A DNA stretch of 64,000 nucleotides, taken from assembly GCA_021234155.1 (NCBI GenBank), contig JAJEKV010000003.1:8680413-8744412 (forward strand), read 5' to 3'. Below the pieces are notes generated by a model. It had not been told where the DNA came from. It worked only from the letters and a program-made list of their open reading frames with translations, and did no database searches. Below, piece by piece: positions 45,146 through 56,834 of this stretch (positions are counted from its first letter, which is position 1; every line of letters begins with the position of its first letter). The position numbers and the translations under genes were made by a program. The stretch is from Isoetes taiwanensis (lineage: Eukaryota; Streptophyta; Lycopodiopsida; Isoetales; Isoetaceae).

Positions 45146-45475
45146 TGGGCCCGGACACCTAGTCCTCTCCACTCATAAGGTGGAGCCGACGATGCCCTTT
45201 CCCGAGTACGATCCTTATATAAGTTTCTATTGCAATAAAGATTTTGGAGACGGGCTAGCCCCGATACAGAGTCCCCTCCACTCAAAGTGAAGTCGACATA
45301 TGACCTTGACTACGCGACACCTCAATTTTGTAATCTACGTTGTATTCAGAAAGGTATGAAGGTGAGTTTGGGCCCAGCGCACCTGGTCCTCTCCACTCAA
45401 GGTGGAGGCGACCGTGTCCTTGACCAAAACACCTGCGTTTTTTTTTACTACGCGCACCTGGTCCTCTCCTAGTTT
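45146..45475. repeat. Tandem repeat of about 110 bp, four degenerate copies
   Basis: CCTAGTCCTCTCCACTCA-type phrases with RGTGGAG-CGAC recur near 45158, 45272, 45387 and 45463. It lies between the first exon and the SET frame of the element. Confidence 0.7.
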
Positions 45476-45516
45476 ATATATGTCTAGGCTACTAAATACA
45501 AGAATCAGTCACTCAC

Positions 45517-45621
45517 ATGTGACGGTTCCGCACCTGAAGCCTCCCCTGGTACCAAGATAGCATCAATCTGTCTCCTGGCCATCTCCAGACAACGATCAAG
45601 CCTACGACCATGGCGATCCAT
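45517..45621 (-). CDS. Candidate first exon of the CACTA-like element
   Basis: ATG followed by 34 codons (MDRHGRRLDRCLEMARRQID, then AILVPGEASGAEPSH) ends exactly at CAT before GTGAGT. It lies close to the 5' end of the element on the coding strand, as a first exon should. The product is a short basic, amphipathic helix; function unknown. Confidence 0.5.
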
Positions 45622-45744
45622 GTAGGGCAGCAACAAGTGTAAGATTTGGTTAAAAGAAAGAACACCAAAGGCGCTGGGCTAGAAGAGGAGCGAAAAAAAA
45701 TAATAATGAAGGCCAGGAAAGGGCTACTTATATAAAAATGCCAT

Positions 45745-46078
45745 TATGTCGCAGGGCACGTCACGTCGCATGCGACGTCTAGTCAACGGTCACATGCCAG
45801 GTGACATGCCCGTTGGCACCACGTGGCAGAGGCGTTCTGACGTGGCATGCGATCTGTATTGCAACGTCACGTCGCATGTCACGTCGCCAACGTGCCACCT
45901 GGCGAGACAAACTCGCCCAGGACAGCGCGACGCCGTGGCATACTCGACGTCAGACGTCGCAGTACACGTCGCATGCGACGTGTCTACGACATTAACGCGA
46001 CGTGACGTCGCATTAAAGTGACATGGTCATGTCAAATGTGACGTCACGTGACCCAGACGTCGCAACCCCACATCGCTA
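45745..46078. repeat. Right subterminal palindrome array
   Basis: Many copies of ACGTCGCATGCGACGT and its half sites, partner of the array at 31809-32030. Frames through it are artefacts. Confidence 0.85.
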
Positions 46079-46537
46079 AATGACCATTCTCTTGTTGTGT
46101 CCATCTTAAGCAGAAAACCACCTTCGATCTCAGCGCAATCGAGCTCTCTGCTATAGATTTCAGGCCTGCCAACGGAAACAGAGGAGCCTTGCTATTCGCA
46201 GAAGGAAACGGATTTTCGTAGAAGGAGCCACGTGACTGAATGTAATTTGCCACAGTTGTATATTACGTTTGATATTTTTAGGCGGTCGGGATTCTGCCGA
46301 AAATTTTCTCAGCGGCCCCACCAGCCCCGACAGAGCACTCGTGGCTCCGTCGCTCGTGCGCTGCCTCGAAATTTTCAGGCAGAATCCCTCCCCCCTGAAA
46401 ATTATCTACTACAAATACAACATCAAGCCATGCCCAACCCTGCTAGGAATCCCTGCCAAACCCAAAGGCCCGAAGCTCTGTCTCTGCACTCGAAAGGAAA
46501 TAAAGAACCAGCAACTATACAGAGAAGGATAAAATTG

Positions 46538-46895
46538 GAATGCCTATGCCCATGCATGTGTAGCACCTTCTCTGCCAGTCAACGCATGTATACGCCTCTC
46601 ACCAGGTCAATCGTAGGTTTCCATCCACATGCTTTTGCATGTGAGACCACTTTATATCCAATGAATTTCAAGTTTATATTAATATGCTGTTGCATGCACC
46701 TTTGCTTTAGACATGCATGCCTATGCCCACGCATGCGTAGCACCTTCTCTGCTATGCTTATGCCCATGCATGCGTAGCATCTTCGTCAATGCATGTATAC
46801 GCTCTCCCCACCCGATCAATCTTAGGTTTCCATCCAGATGCTTTTGTATGTGAGACCACTTTACATCCAATGAATCTCAAGTTTATATTAACATG
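46538..46895. repeat. Tandem duplication of about 180-200 bp
   Basis: TGCCTATGCCCAYGCATG..TAGCACCTTCTCTGC and the following AGGTTTCCATCCASATGCTT, CCAATGAATYTCAAGTTTAT are present twice, starting near 46539 and 46719. No coding signal. Confidence 0.8.
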
Positions 46896-47372
46896 CCTTT
46901 GCCTTCTAGCCAGTCAATCTCAATCTTCCATTTACATGCATTTGTGATTCATTTATTCTATATATTACTCCTTTCTTTTTGTTGCTCCTCCTTTTGGGTT
47001 GTTCATAACCGCATGCTTTTTTGCCACAAGCATCATGCAGAAGATGAAGAAGGTATAAATAAATATTACTATTACACCATTGAACATGACATCCCACATA
47101 TCAGGAGATTGAACCATTGAATTAAACCCCCACAGACCCCCCCCTCCCCCTAGTTGTTTTTGCTGATATTCGTGCAGGGCGTCCAATGTTTGGTGAGGAG
47201 CTCTAAAGACATACGCTTGTACATGTGTACCTTACATGTGTGCAATGCAGTTCACAGCCTTTGGTTTAATCCTGTATTTGAAACCAACAGTTAACTAAAA
47301 TTTGCTAAAAAATGAGTCGCGCTTAACGATGGTCAAGATTGCCTAAAATCGATATCCAACGATCCAAGTCTA

Positions 47373-48178
47373 CTGATGGACACCCTGCGTTATCAACAAC
47401 CAGCACTCTTTTTGCAACATGGTGCCCTTTCACTTGAAAGATGGTGCAAATTTGTTAGCCAAGATGCTCTGTCGCCCATCTTGATTTCATCTTCCTCCGG
47501 CCCAAGACTTGATCAGAAAGCATATCAGGAGGTGCAAAAATTGTGCGAATGCTAGAGAAGTGATGGCAACCACTGCAGTTCAAAGTGGAGCATCTGATGG
47601 AGCTTGAAAATGGGCCATCAGAAAATGAATATGGGATCTAATGGAAGCTCGAGAACATTGCAAGAAATCCTCGCCCTGTTCATCATGGAATGCCCAATTC
47701 TGTTGTTGTCAATCTTGCCGCAAATAAGATAAATCCCGTTGAAGATTTTGAAAAGGATTTGTCACTTTTTACCTTTCTATGGTGGAAGTTAGCGATCCTG
47801 CCTGCTTTTCAAAGTGATAGATGTGTTAAGGTCAATCCAGATACTCCATAGAAACCAGTTCGTTATCTGGTTTTAGCAAGGGAGGTCTTGCTTTGATTTT
47901 ATTAGTGATAGAACGAAAGAAATAGAGATCCTGATGGAAATAATTGTCTGGTTTATTTTGTAGGAGGGGAAAACCTATTGACCCCAAGGTTTTTCTCTAT
48001 ATTGGAGGTTGCAACACTACCTGTTGGAAGTTTGAATGAAGCATGCACATTTGTAGGAGTTGGAATGCATGGCGCATTTATAGGTCTTGATGCAGAACTT
48101 AAAGTGGATTTGCTTATCACTGATTCAGTTGCAGTTGATCCCACCACTGGTGCCCGACTGGGTAAAGGAGAGGTAAGG
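47373..48178 (+). pseudogene. Decayed copy of COG0212 exons 1-3
   Basis: DNA clearly homologous to 53391-54226 but with several stops and indels (for example Trp to TGA in GCTTGAAAATGGG). Exon 3 is the best preserved: [20 protein letters not shown] and [20 protein letters not shown]. Exons 4-6 are not seen. This is the oldest of three copies in the window. Confidence 0.85.
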
Positions 48179-48249
48179 TCTACAGAATACCTACAGGAGT
48201 GCACAGAATCCCTACTTGTCTCCTTTGAAGCAACATACAAAAAGTAATA

Positions 48250-49080
48250 GTACTAGTATCAATAATAAAATCACATGAGCATAGCACACGTGAACACAAA
48301 CTCACCTTCGAAGGATCGCAATTGCAATCCTTGTATGCGATACAAGTAGGAAAATTGCAAGAAATATATTATTGCAAGAGGTCCTAACTAGTTTTATGTA
48401 GCCAATACAAGCCAAAGAAGTCCCATGTCAGAACATCTACAAAATGATTGAGAGAGAAGCGTAACTTGAGACAAAAGATTCTCAAACTATTTAGTTGAAG
48501 TTGCGAGGGGCAATTGCAAAAATGGGTTAGCATTTAAACTCACAACAACTCAGTAGGGTTCATAAATATATTAATAGTATTTTATAATAGATAGATAGAT
48601 AGATGGATAGATAGATATAGTTTTTGGGTTGCCCCTAAGGGGGCAAACCCTTGTTTATGTGGTTTTTGGCATATTCTAGGGAGATACTGGTATATGCCTA
48701 GAATATCCTAAAAACTGCTTCAAACCTACTATTGCCCTTAAATTCTCGGTCACCGCCGTTGATAATTGAGGTCGGGTCGTCGATGTTCACACCGTGTAAC
48801 CGGCTGCCAAGATGGTTTGTGGGAAATTTGTTGCTAGTGGCATGTGATGCTGAGATATAGATGCCAGGGATCTGGATTCAATTACTAAGAAATAGAAATG
48901 GAAAATAGGTTTCAAATGGACGAGTTCTGCCTTCTCTCTTGTTGTTCCGGCATGGACCTAGACATCCTCCAAATCCAGAATGTTCTGCAAAGCACAGGAA
49001 GTCAATGCACCCTTTTTTCTTAATCGCCAAAGAGGTAGCTTGTAACTGAGATAACTGAGATTTGGATTTGATATTACTCG
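48250..49080. other. Interval without visible exons
   Basis: A (GATA)n microsatellite lies at 48590-48618. Otherwise nothing supportable. Confidence 0.5.
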
Positions 49081-49088
49081 GCTTGATA

Positions 49089-49730
49089 ACAGACAGTAGT
49101 CTAGTTGACATGTATGCAAAGTGTGCAAGTATAAAGGATGCTCATCAAGTGTTTGATAAGATGCTTCTCCAAGACACGGTCTCATGAAGTATTATGATTG
49201 CAGGATATGCTCAGAATGGATATGAGAAAACGGCATTGAAACTCTTTCAGCAAATGCATATGCTAAATGTGGATGCAGACAAGGTTACTTTTATTAGCAT
49301 TTTAAATTCTTGTGCCAACATTCACTCCCTGGAGCTGGGGAAACATATCCATGCTCATATTCTTCTTGAGAATAAGTTACTGTCAGAAGTCACAATACAC
49401 AGCACCCTCATTGATATGTATTGCAAATGCGGAAGCATTGAAGAAGCATGTGAATTATTTAGTAATAGCTGCATGAAAGATGATGTGTCCTGTAGTGCAA
49501 TGGTTGTGGGATACACACAGCTGTGTTTTTATAAGGAGGCTCTTGAATTGTTCAAGCAAATGAAGCTGCAGGGTGTGGAAGTAAGTGTGATCAGTTATCC
49601 CAGTCTTCTGGGATCTTGTGGCAGCATGGCATCTCTGGAGCAAGGGAAGTGGGTTCATTCAGACATTTTGAAAATTGGGTCCATCCTCATGAGCTCCAAG
49701 CTATGGCTCAGGCATCAAATGAAGAGGTAG
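49089..49730 (+). pseudogene. PPR protein fragment, first part
   Basis: PLS-type pentatricopeptide repeats: SSLVDMYAKCASIKDAHQVF, IMIAGYAQNGYEKTALKLF, VTFISILNSCANIHSLELGK and STLIDMYCKCGSIEEACELF. The W of VSW is replaced by TGA at 49185-49187, and the frame ends abnormally after LEQGKWVHSDILKIG. PPR proteins bind organelle RNA. The repeats resume at 50.69 kb, so this was one gene interrupted by foreign sequence. Confidence 0.88.
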
Positions 49731-50069
49731 GTCTAATTTCATTGTACAACATATTCTGCTCATAAGACCCATTTCTCTGGGAGGTTAATTCAAACCTGTC
49801 AGATTTAAATTCTCAAGCCTGCTTGTTAATGTTATTGTTCTACATTATCTTTGTCTCATAAAATATGTCCCTTGAAAAAATGCTTTGAAATCAGCAATAT
49901 GAACATTGTCATTCGAAAGTAAGTGACTCCGGATGTTTTGGCGATGGCTGTTCCTTATGGAAGTAATGTGGCATCTTTAATTTGCAGGTTACTATAACAA
50001 TTGGCAAGGCCCTCGAGAAGCAAAGTATCGGTTATATAGTGAAGATGAGTTGAGATGTTTTTTCAAGGC

Positions 50070-50634
50070 TAAATTGATTTCGTTAGGTGCCAAGAGGCTT
50101 GTACTCTATGGGCTTGGGGACGATGACCAATGCATTGTCCAGGCCAGAATAAATGTTTATAGTCATTGTCCAGGCGAGAACAATTGTGGCCAGAATTGGA
50201 TGTTTTGTTATGCAATGTGGACGATGAGCCAATTACTGCTTCTTCATTCTAACCAGTTCGATTGACCGTGTTCCCATTTAGAATTCGACATTTCTAACAC
50301 AAGCATAAAGTAAGAGGCTAGATGTCCATGCACATGCTCCTTTTTTGAAATGTATGGTTCCACTTCTAACTCCTGATCGATGCTATGCCATTTATTCAGA
50401 TATACAACAGGAGACCATGTTGGAGTGTTTGCCGAAAACCATGTTGAAGTGGTTGAAGAAGCAGCAAAGCTTCTCGGTCATTCTCTTAATATTTTCTATT
50501 CATTGTGATGCAGAAGATGGGTCTCCATTAACAGGCAGCAGTAACCCCCTCCTTCCTCCCTTTCCTGGCCCTTGTACCCTTCAAACAGCCTTGTCTTGCT
50601 ACACTGACTTGCTAAATCCTCCCCGCAAGGTATG
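50070..50634 (+). pseudogene. NADPH-cytochrome P450 reductase fragments
   Basis: Two coding blocks with frameshifts. The first encodes LGAKRLVLYGLGDDDQCI and then, shifted, LWPELDVLLCNVDDEPIT, the end of the FMN domain. The second encodes [20 protein letters not shown] and, after a one-base shift, [13 protein letters not shown] and [16 protein letters not shown], then TDLLNPPRK before a GT, from the connecting/FAD domain. These blocks are typical of plant P450 reductase. The fragment lies inside the interrupted PPR gene, with no FAD/NADPH C-terminal domains. Confidence 0.8.
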
Positions 50635-50689
50635 CATTATGCTTATCTACATTGACAATGGGGTAGCTACTATAGCAATAATGTGCAAA

Positions 50690-51184
50690 ATGCCTGTACC
50701 AGATCTTGCATCGTGGAATGTCATAATTGCAGGATATCTAAAACAACAAGATGCTAAGAATGCACTTAGTTTTTTTGCAAAAATGCAGCTCGATGGTGTA
50801 AAACCAGATAACCTCACCTTTGTCAGCATTCTTGGAATATGTTCTGTTGCTGCATCTCTGGAAAAAGGCAGATGGATGCATGCAAATGTTCAAAAAGGTT
50901 GTTTCGAAATAAGTAACTTTGTTGGAAATGCTTTGATTGACATGTATGCTAAGACTGGGAGTTTGAAGAATGCTCAACAAGTGTTCGGTAAGTTGGTTGT
51001 TCAGGATGTTGTCTCTTGGAGTGTGATGATTTGTTGGTACGCCCAGCATGGACAATCTTCTATGTTCAAAGAAATGCAGCATGAATGTGTGAAACTGAAC
51101 AAAATTACGTTCTTTAACATTGTCAATGCATGTGGTGCAATTGCTGCACTTGAACATGGTAAATGGGCTCATTCCCACATTTAA
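50690..51184 (+). pseudogene. PPR protein fragment, second part
   Basis: Repeats continue with [57 protein letters not shown] and [18 protein letters not shown]. An internal deletion follows before [19 protein letters not shown]. The frame ends at HGKWAHSHI-stop and further repeat remnants are out of frame. It is probably the 3' part of the gene at 49089-49730. Confidence 0.88.
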
Positions 51185-51199
51185 CCAAGACCTTTTAGT

Positions 51200-52287
51200 G
51201 AACAATACATTAACTGATATGTATGGTAAATGTGTGGAGCATAGGTTTGGTAGTATTTGAAATGCAACACAATTTCAAATACTCTTAAGTTTGAGGGTTG
51301 TCTCCAAAAGCTGCGCGAAATCAATTATATGCTTGTATCTTTACCTGCCCCAAAAAACAATTTCTACCTAGTCCTCGTCCTCGAGCATTTATCAAGATCA
51401 CAACCAACCAGAACTGAGGACATGCAAGTTATCTTTGAATCACGAAGTTGTGCTAACATAAGGGAATGCTATTAGCACTACACACGAACTAAAGGCATTT
51501 GGGACAAGATATAGATGACAAACACAAATTTATATTTAAAGGCAATGTTTGTTGGCAATGATGAAGAGGACCAACCAAACGCACCAACAAAACGAAATGA
51601 AGACCATCTCAACAAGGTGCATCTACGGTATACCCATAAGGGGAAAATGTGAAGGGACAATATACCTATGCATGCATATGCATGGTATGCACACATTAGT
51701 AAGTAGAGCCTTTGGGTCAATCAACGTTGAGAGTAGTGCTTATAGAGGAGTTCAAGCCGTAGTAGTGTGTCCCAGTACTTGGGTGGAATTGTCAAAGGAC
51801 GTATTTTGAGACACAGGGACTTGTGCAAACTTGAATGTAACTATTTTGGTGTTTGTAGTATGGGGATAACACGGGGATAATACGTGGACTTGTGCGAACT
51901 TGAATGTAACTATTTTGAGGCGTATAAATAGTTTATTAAGGTTTTATGAAATAACGTGTAAAATTTGAAAGATTTTGGACCTAACATTCTCTAATGTTGT
52001 TTCAATGAGATCTTATGAAGAATCTTAGATTGTTGACATTCTGTATAAATTTCCATATTCTTGTTATAAGATATTATATTTGCACCCCTCATATTATCTG
52101 TAAAGACAAAGAATGTTGCCACGTGTGGAATTAGACCATTGTAAAACGCAAGACCATTAGCAATAGCTCCCATTGCAAACAAATAAAACAAAAAAACAAA
52201 CGCAACTGCCCAGACTAAAAAAGGCTGGACACACAAAATGAGAAACAAGAAAACACACTTTGCCAGAGGGCAACCCGTCGTGCGCAC
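51200..52287. other. Interval without visible exons
   Basis: At 52228-52288 lies a partial copy of the inverted-repeat arm of the next element (AACACACTTTGCCAGAGGGC). Otherwise nothing. Confidence 0.4.
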
Positions 52288-52291
52288 CAGA

Positions 52292-52788
52292 GGTTGCCCT
52301 CCAATGGCGCAAAAGTGTGTTTTCATGGTTTCTGTTTCGTCGTTTCGTGTCGGGTCCTTTTTATGTGAACACAAGGTGTCATTTTCTTAGGCCAGGAGTT
52401 TTTGTTTATGGAGCTGTGCAGGCCAATTTATAGAACTGAGGGGGAAAAGTAATACTTCAAACTAATTTACATAAATGGTATTGTGCAATGAATAACTCTA
52501 TGATTTACAAATACCTGAGATATAGAACAGGCAAAGTGAACAAAGTGTTGCACTATGATAAGACAATTTTAGGCGGTGTTGTTATCAATTTTTACGCGGC
52601 ATTCTTGCATTTCACCTCACATTCTTGAATTTTACCTCACAATCACAACCCTAAGGGCTATTTGGTTGGTACTATTAGCATATGTTGGGTTATCTCATGT
52701 AAATTGATCAAACAACGAAAAAAGGATCTGACACGAAATGACGAAACAGAAACCATGAAAACACACTTTTGCGCCATTGGAGGGCAAC
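52292..52788. mobile_element. TIR element with about 72-bp arms
   Basis: The left arm GGTTGCCCTCCAATGGCGCA..CGTGTCGGGTCCTTTTT (52292-52363) and the right arm (about 52718-52788) are inverted copies with few changes. The interior of about 350 bp is AT-rich without coding capacity. Its right border coincides with the left border of the segmental duplication. Confidence 0.8.
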
Positions 52789-54362
52789 CCCTCGTGCGCA
52801 GCACCTTGTTAATGTCCTTGAGAAGCCAAAACTTATGGGACACACACCCAGATGGGACATGCCCCCACCATTGAACATGGCTGAAGTGCCCCCACTAACT
52901 TTACAATGATCATGACTACTTTTACAATGAGACTGAAATGGCTCCACTAACTTTACAATGATCACGACTACTTTTACAATGAGATGTTAAAATTGTGAAA
53001 ACAATCAAGAGGCTAAGAAGCAAACTTTGTTTCATTTTAAGACACCACTTGCTATGTTTGATTTACACACTTCACTTGCTATGTATTAATACTTCACTAG
53101 AGGTGGTGCTCTTCTTCATTAACGATATCCCTTAATCTATCTAGTTGGAATTGGTCATGTTTAGGAGGGCTAAGGCTGGATTCACATGCACCATCGCGAC
53201 CTTCACCATCATGTAAAATGCCATGCCATTTTACGCCCACCATCACCGGCCATCACAAATTTACAAAGGGTATAACAGGCCCCTCTCCTACCATTGTTGC
53301 ATGTGAACCGGCTCTAAACCAGGCCTCACACGGTTTAATGTAGGATTTGCTAGAAAAAAGCAATGGCGTTCTTCCATTTGTTGATTGATAATGTTTGCAC
53401 TATCAACAACAACCAGCCCCCTTCGTCCTGCAATTTTGCAACATGGTGCCCTCTTTCACTTGAAACATGGCGTAAATTTGTCAGCCAGGCCTGCTTTGTC
53501 GCCCATCTTGGCTTCATCTTCCTCCGGCCCTCGATTTGATGAAAAAGCATATGAGGATGAGCGAAAAGCCCTTGACGCCAAGGCTAGAGAAGTGATGGCA
53601 GCCGCTGCAGTTCAGAGTGGATCATCTGATGGAGCTTGGAAATGGGCTATTCGAAAACGAATATGGGACTTAATGGAAGCTGAGAATATTGCAAGGAATC
53701 CTCGCCCTGTTCATCACCGGATACCCAATTTTGTTGGCGCCGATGTTGCTGCAAATAAGGTAAAGGAAATCCTGTTGAAGATTCTGAAAAGAATTTGTGA
53801 ATTTTTATTTTTCTGTGGTGGAAGTTAGCGAGCCTACCAGCTTTCCAAAGTGCTAGATGTGTTAAGGTCAATCCAGATACTCCACAAAAACCAGTTCGTT
53901 ATTTGGTTTTAGCAGGTGAGGTCTTGTTTTGATTTTACTAGTGATGGGAACAAAGAAATGGACATTCTGGTGGAAATAATAGGCTGGTTTATTTTGTAGG
54001 AGGGAAAACCCTATTGACCCCGCAACCACGCCTGAGAACAGGGTTTTTCTCTACATTGGAGGTTGCAACACTACCTGCTGGAAGTTTGAATGAAGCATGC
54101 ACATCAGTAGGAGTTGCAAAGTATGGCACACCTATAGGTCTTGATGCAGCACTTAAAGTGGACTTGCTTATCATTGGTTCAGTTGCAGTTGATCCCACCA
54201 CTGGTGCTCGATTGGGTAAAGGAGAGGTAAGGTCTACTCGTTCTTTACATCGAACATTCTTTGCACTTTACGATAGAAACCCAAACACACCCACAACCAA
54301 TTTAGTCGGTATTCTATACTGCAGCATGTACCTGTTTTAAACGAGAGTTGATGGTTGCTCCA
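52788..54362. repeat. Segmental duplication, copy A
   Basis: Nearly identical to 62563-64000. Differences seen are scattered single bases, the MITE at 53174-53314 (only here) and an 8-bp deletion near 53351. The shared sequence begins CCCTCGTGCGCAGCACC in both copies. The true right end lies beyond the window for copy B. Confidence 0.95.
53174..53314. mobile_element. 141-bp PIF/Harbinger-type MITE
   Basis: Ends GGCTGGATTCACATGCACCA and TGTTGCATGTGAACCGGCTC are imperfect inverted repeats. Flanking TAA triplets (53171-53173 and 53315-53317) are a 3-bp target duplication. Copy B at 62945-62947 has a single TAA: a preserved empty site. Confidence 0.92.
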
Positions 54363-55807
54363 TCTTTGCCTTCTTTCCTCCTGTTAGTTCTCCACCACAA
54401 CATGCAATTGCATGTGTTTTATCTTGTCCATGTTTGATAGTTTTAACCTTGGATACTAGCTCCATTGGAAAATGCAGAAAGAATGGGAATGCCAACATCA
54501 TTTTTAGCATCATTTATGAAATAAGGTGATGAGACAATGATATCCTGAGCAATTTGGATATATATATGGATTTGATAGATTGAGAAGTCATGAAAAAACT
54601 GTGATCTTTCACAACTATGAGCTAAGCATGTCAATTTACATGAAGAATTTGCTTCTGGATGCATGTTGGGCAAATAGAAGACATAAATGGGGATCTCACA
54701 AGAGAGAGAATTCTCATTTTTAGGTTCCGATAGTGCATGACAGCAGGAAAGATGTATCTTAAGTTCTTGTTTACTTTATGGACTGCTCCTCTTCATGCCT
54801 TCTGTAACCTTGCATATGATGATGTTGTATGCATGAGAAGGACTTGATTAATCATTTTGATGCTGATATGGCAAAAACACCCTGTCTGTTTCCTTGGAGA
54901 ATTCATATTGATTTGTTTTCAGAAAAAGAATCAAGTGAGATTATGACATTTCCATATCCAATGGCAGACAAAAACTTCTAGTTTCCTTAGTTGCAGCACT
55001 TTTAATGATAGAGTATCCTGCAGCTTGGTTTTAATGATGCCAAGTGGCTACTTCATGCCAGGGATTTGCAGAACTGGAGTATGGCATGTTGCGCCATATG
55101 GGTGCAATTGATGACAACACCTTAGTTGTTACATCAGGTACAGTAGCAAAATCTGTTGATTTGCGCAATAAGTATTTTTGTAGGAGCAATGCTTATTGAA
55201 ATTCTCTTTAGCAATTTGGTGCCGAATGGGATAATAGAAGTAGACATGAAACTACACAAATTTAGTCATCTTTGGAATCGCATACCATGCTTATTGGATG
55301 TGTTTCTATCAAAAGTATCCCTATTTAAAGATCAGAAATAGAATGTATATAAAAGTATGTTCAGAAGGTTGCCATCCTCGACAACTATTATCCGCTGCAA
55401 ACCGATAGCATTTCTGAAGATGGTGATCTGGTGCCACTTTTGTAGTGCATGATAAGCAGCTTGTGGATGATATACCAGTGGAGAAGTTGCTCATACATGA
55501 TGTTCCAGTGGACGTTGTCTGTACTCCTACGCAAATTATCTATACAAATACAACGATTCCAAAGCCCAAAGGCAAGTGAAAATGCTCTTTCTAATAAATG
55601 TTTTAATGATCTAAACTATGGTACTAAGCAGGTATCTATTGGGACAAGCTTTCACCAGAGAAATTAAAACAAATACGAATCTTACAACAACTCAAAAGAC
55701 AGATAGAGCAAGCAACAGGTCAACAGCTTCCTTCTGGGCCATCCGAAAAGCTTCCGCCTGTAGCTCAAAGAGTTGCAAAACCTCAAATTTGGAGGCGCAA
55801 GCAATAG
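53391..55807 (+). CDS. COG0212: 5-formyltetrahydrofolate cyclo-ligase-like protein COG0212
   Basis: Six exons join without a break: 53391-53759, 53825-53915, 54000-54226, 55062-55137, 55446-55571 and 55632-55807, giving 354 codons plus stop. The fifth intron has a GC donor at 55572. The N-terminus (about 45 residues, Ser/Thr-rich) looks like a plastid transit peptide. The body carries [86 protein letters not shown] and [17 protein letters not shown]. This matches the plant COG0212 family, a paralogue of 5-formyl-THF cyclo-ligase thought to act in plastid thiamin/folate metabolism. I start at the first in-frame ATG. It looks functional. Confidence 0.92.
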
Positions 55808-56834
55808 TGTTATCCAACATTGTTGTATATATTTGTGGTAATTTATTATTGAAATCGTTGTCCAATTGGAAATAGCCGTAGACCTTTATAAAAGAGACAA
55901 CTAAACCAAGAGTTCTGCAATAACATGTATTTTGACAAGAATTCTGACAGTATATACCAAAGCTGCTCTTTTAAGCAAGACAGTTGTTTATAGAAAACTA
56001 CATAAGTCGGTTTTGGTTGGTTTGCATGGTAACGTATAAGGAGGCGTATTTATAGAAACTTACATAAGCCGTGATTAATGACCTCTCATTATCTAGAAGT
56101 TATGTACTAGGTACGGAAGAGATTCTGGCCTGTAATCTTTTTTTTTCAATCAACGTTTCTGCTTTAACAAATCAATGTTAGGCACCTGCACAGGTGTGTG
56201 TTAATCCAACATGATGCCAACAATTCCAGCAAAGGTGGACTTGCTTAGTAACATTGATGTGGTTACTAAATAAGATACCCTCCATCGCGTTCTAATATAA
56301 CCTTATCAATGGGATTATATATAGCATAATGATATCACAAACTTATATCAACAACATTAACGGCATGTTGTCGTTTTCATGCTTAAATTACAATAAGATT
56401 CATTATTGCATTATCCACTTGCATCCTCTTGAAAATTCTAGACAGTCAATAATTTTTATATCTGGTGCCGATCTTGAAGTACAAAGTCATTGCAGAAAAG
56501 TTCTAAAGTTCAAACTTAGGGAAGTAGAAGAGCATTTTTTGTAAACCATTTTAAGATGAGGTGAGGAGCAGTCAACACGTGGGCTTCGGAATAGATCCAA
56601 ATAAAAAAGATAATAGAGAAATCTGCATTTGAGCAAACGTTTTTCACCAACTTAACAGCAAGGAAAAATATGATGAAAGTAAATACCTTGTGAAGATGAT
56701 CTTGTTGATATTATTTACTCAAGATGAATAGTTTGCATAGGGCTTTTATACAACAATAATGGAGTTGAAGCTATTTCTATCAAACGTTGTATAGAAGCAG
56801 TTAAGCTTGTTTTGCATGCCCTATCTACAACACT
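55808..56834. other. Intergenic DNA
   Basis: Nothing coding is seen between the COG0212 stop and the retroelement fragment. Confidence 0.4.

Larger units (their letters stand above)
31790..46099 (-). mobile_element. 14.3-kb CACTA-like element
   Basis: The left end reads CACAAGAGAAAGGCCATTTAGC. The right end, reverse-complemented, reads CACAACAAGAGAATGGTCAT followed by TTAGCGATG. Both resemble the plant CACTA terminus CACTACAAGA..CATTTAGCGAC, with a TAC deletion on the left and one change on the right. Inside both ends lie subterminal arrays of GCGACGTC-type repeats. The interior holds TNP2 transposase sequence, a SET-domain frame and further exons, nearly all on the minus strand, so the right end is 5'. 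A matching 3-bp target duplication is not seen (AAT versus TCC). Confidence 0.7.

Noticed and set aside
44968-45285. Frames with poly-Lys or poly-Phe through the A-run
   Set aside because: Artefact of a 27-bp homopolymer.
45746-46021. Open frames in the right subterminal array
   Set aside because: They translate palindromic transposon repeats; no codon bias or domain.
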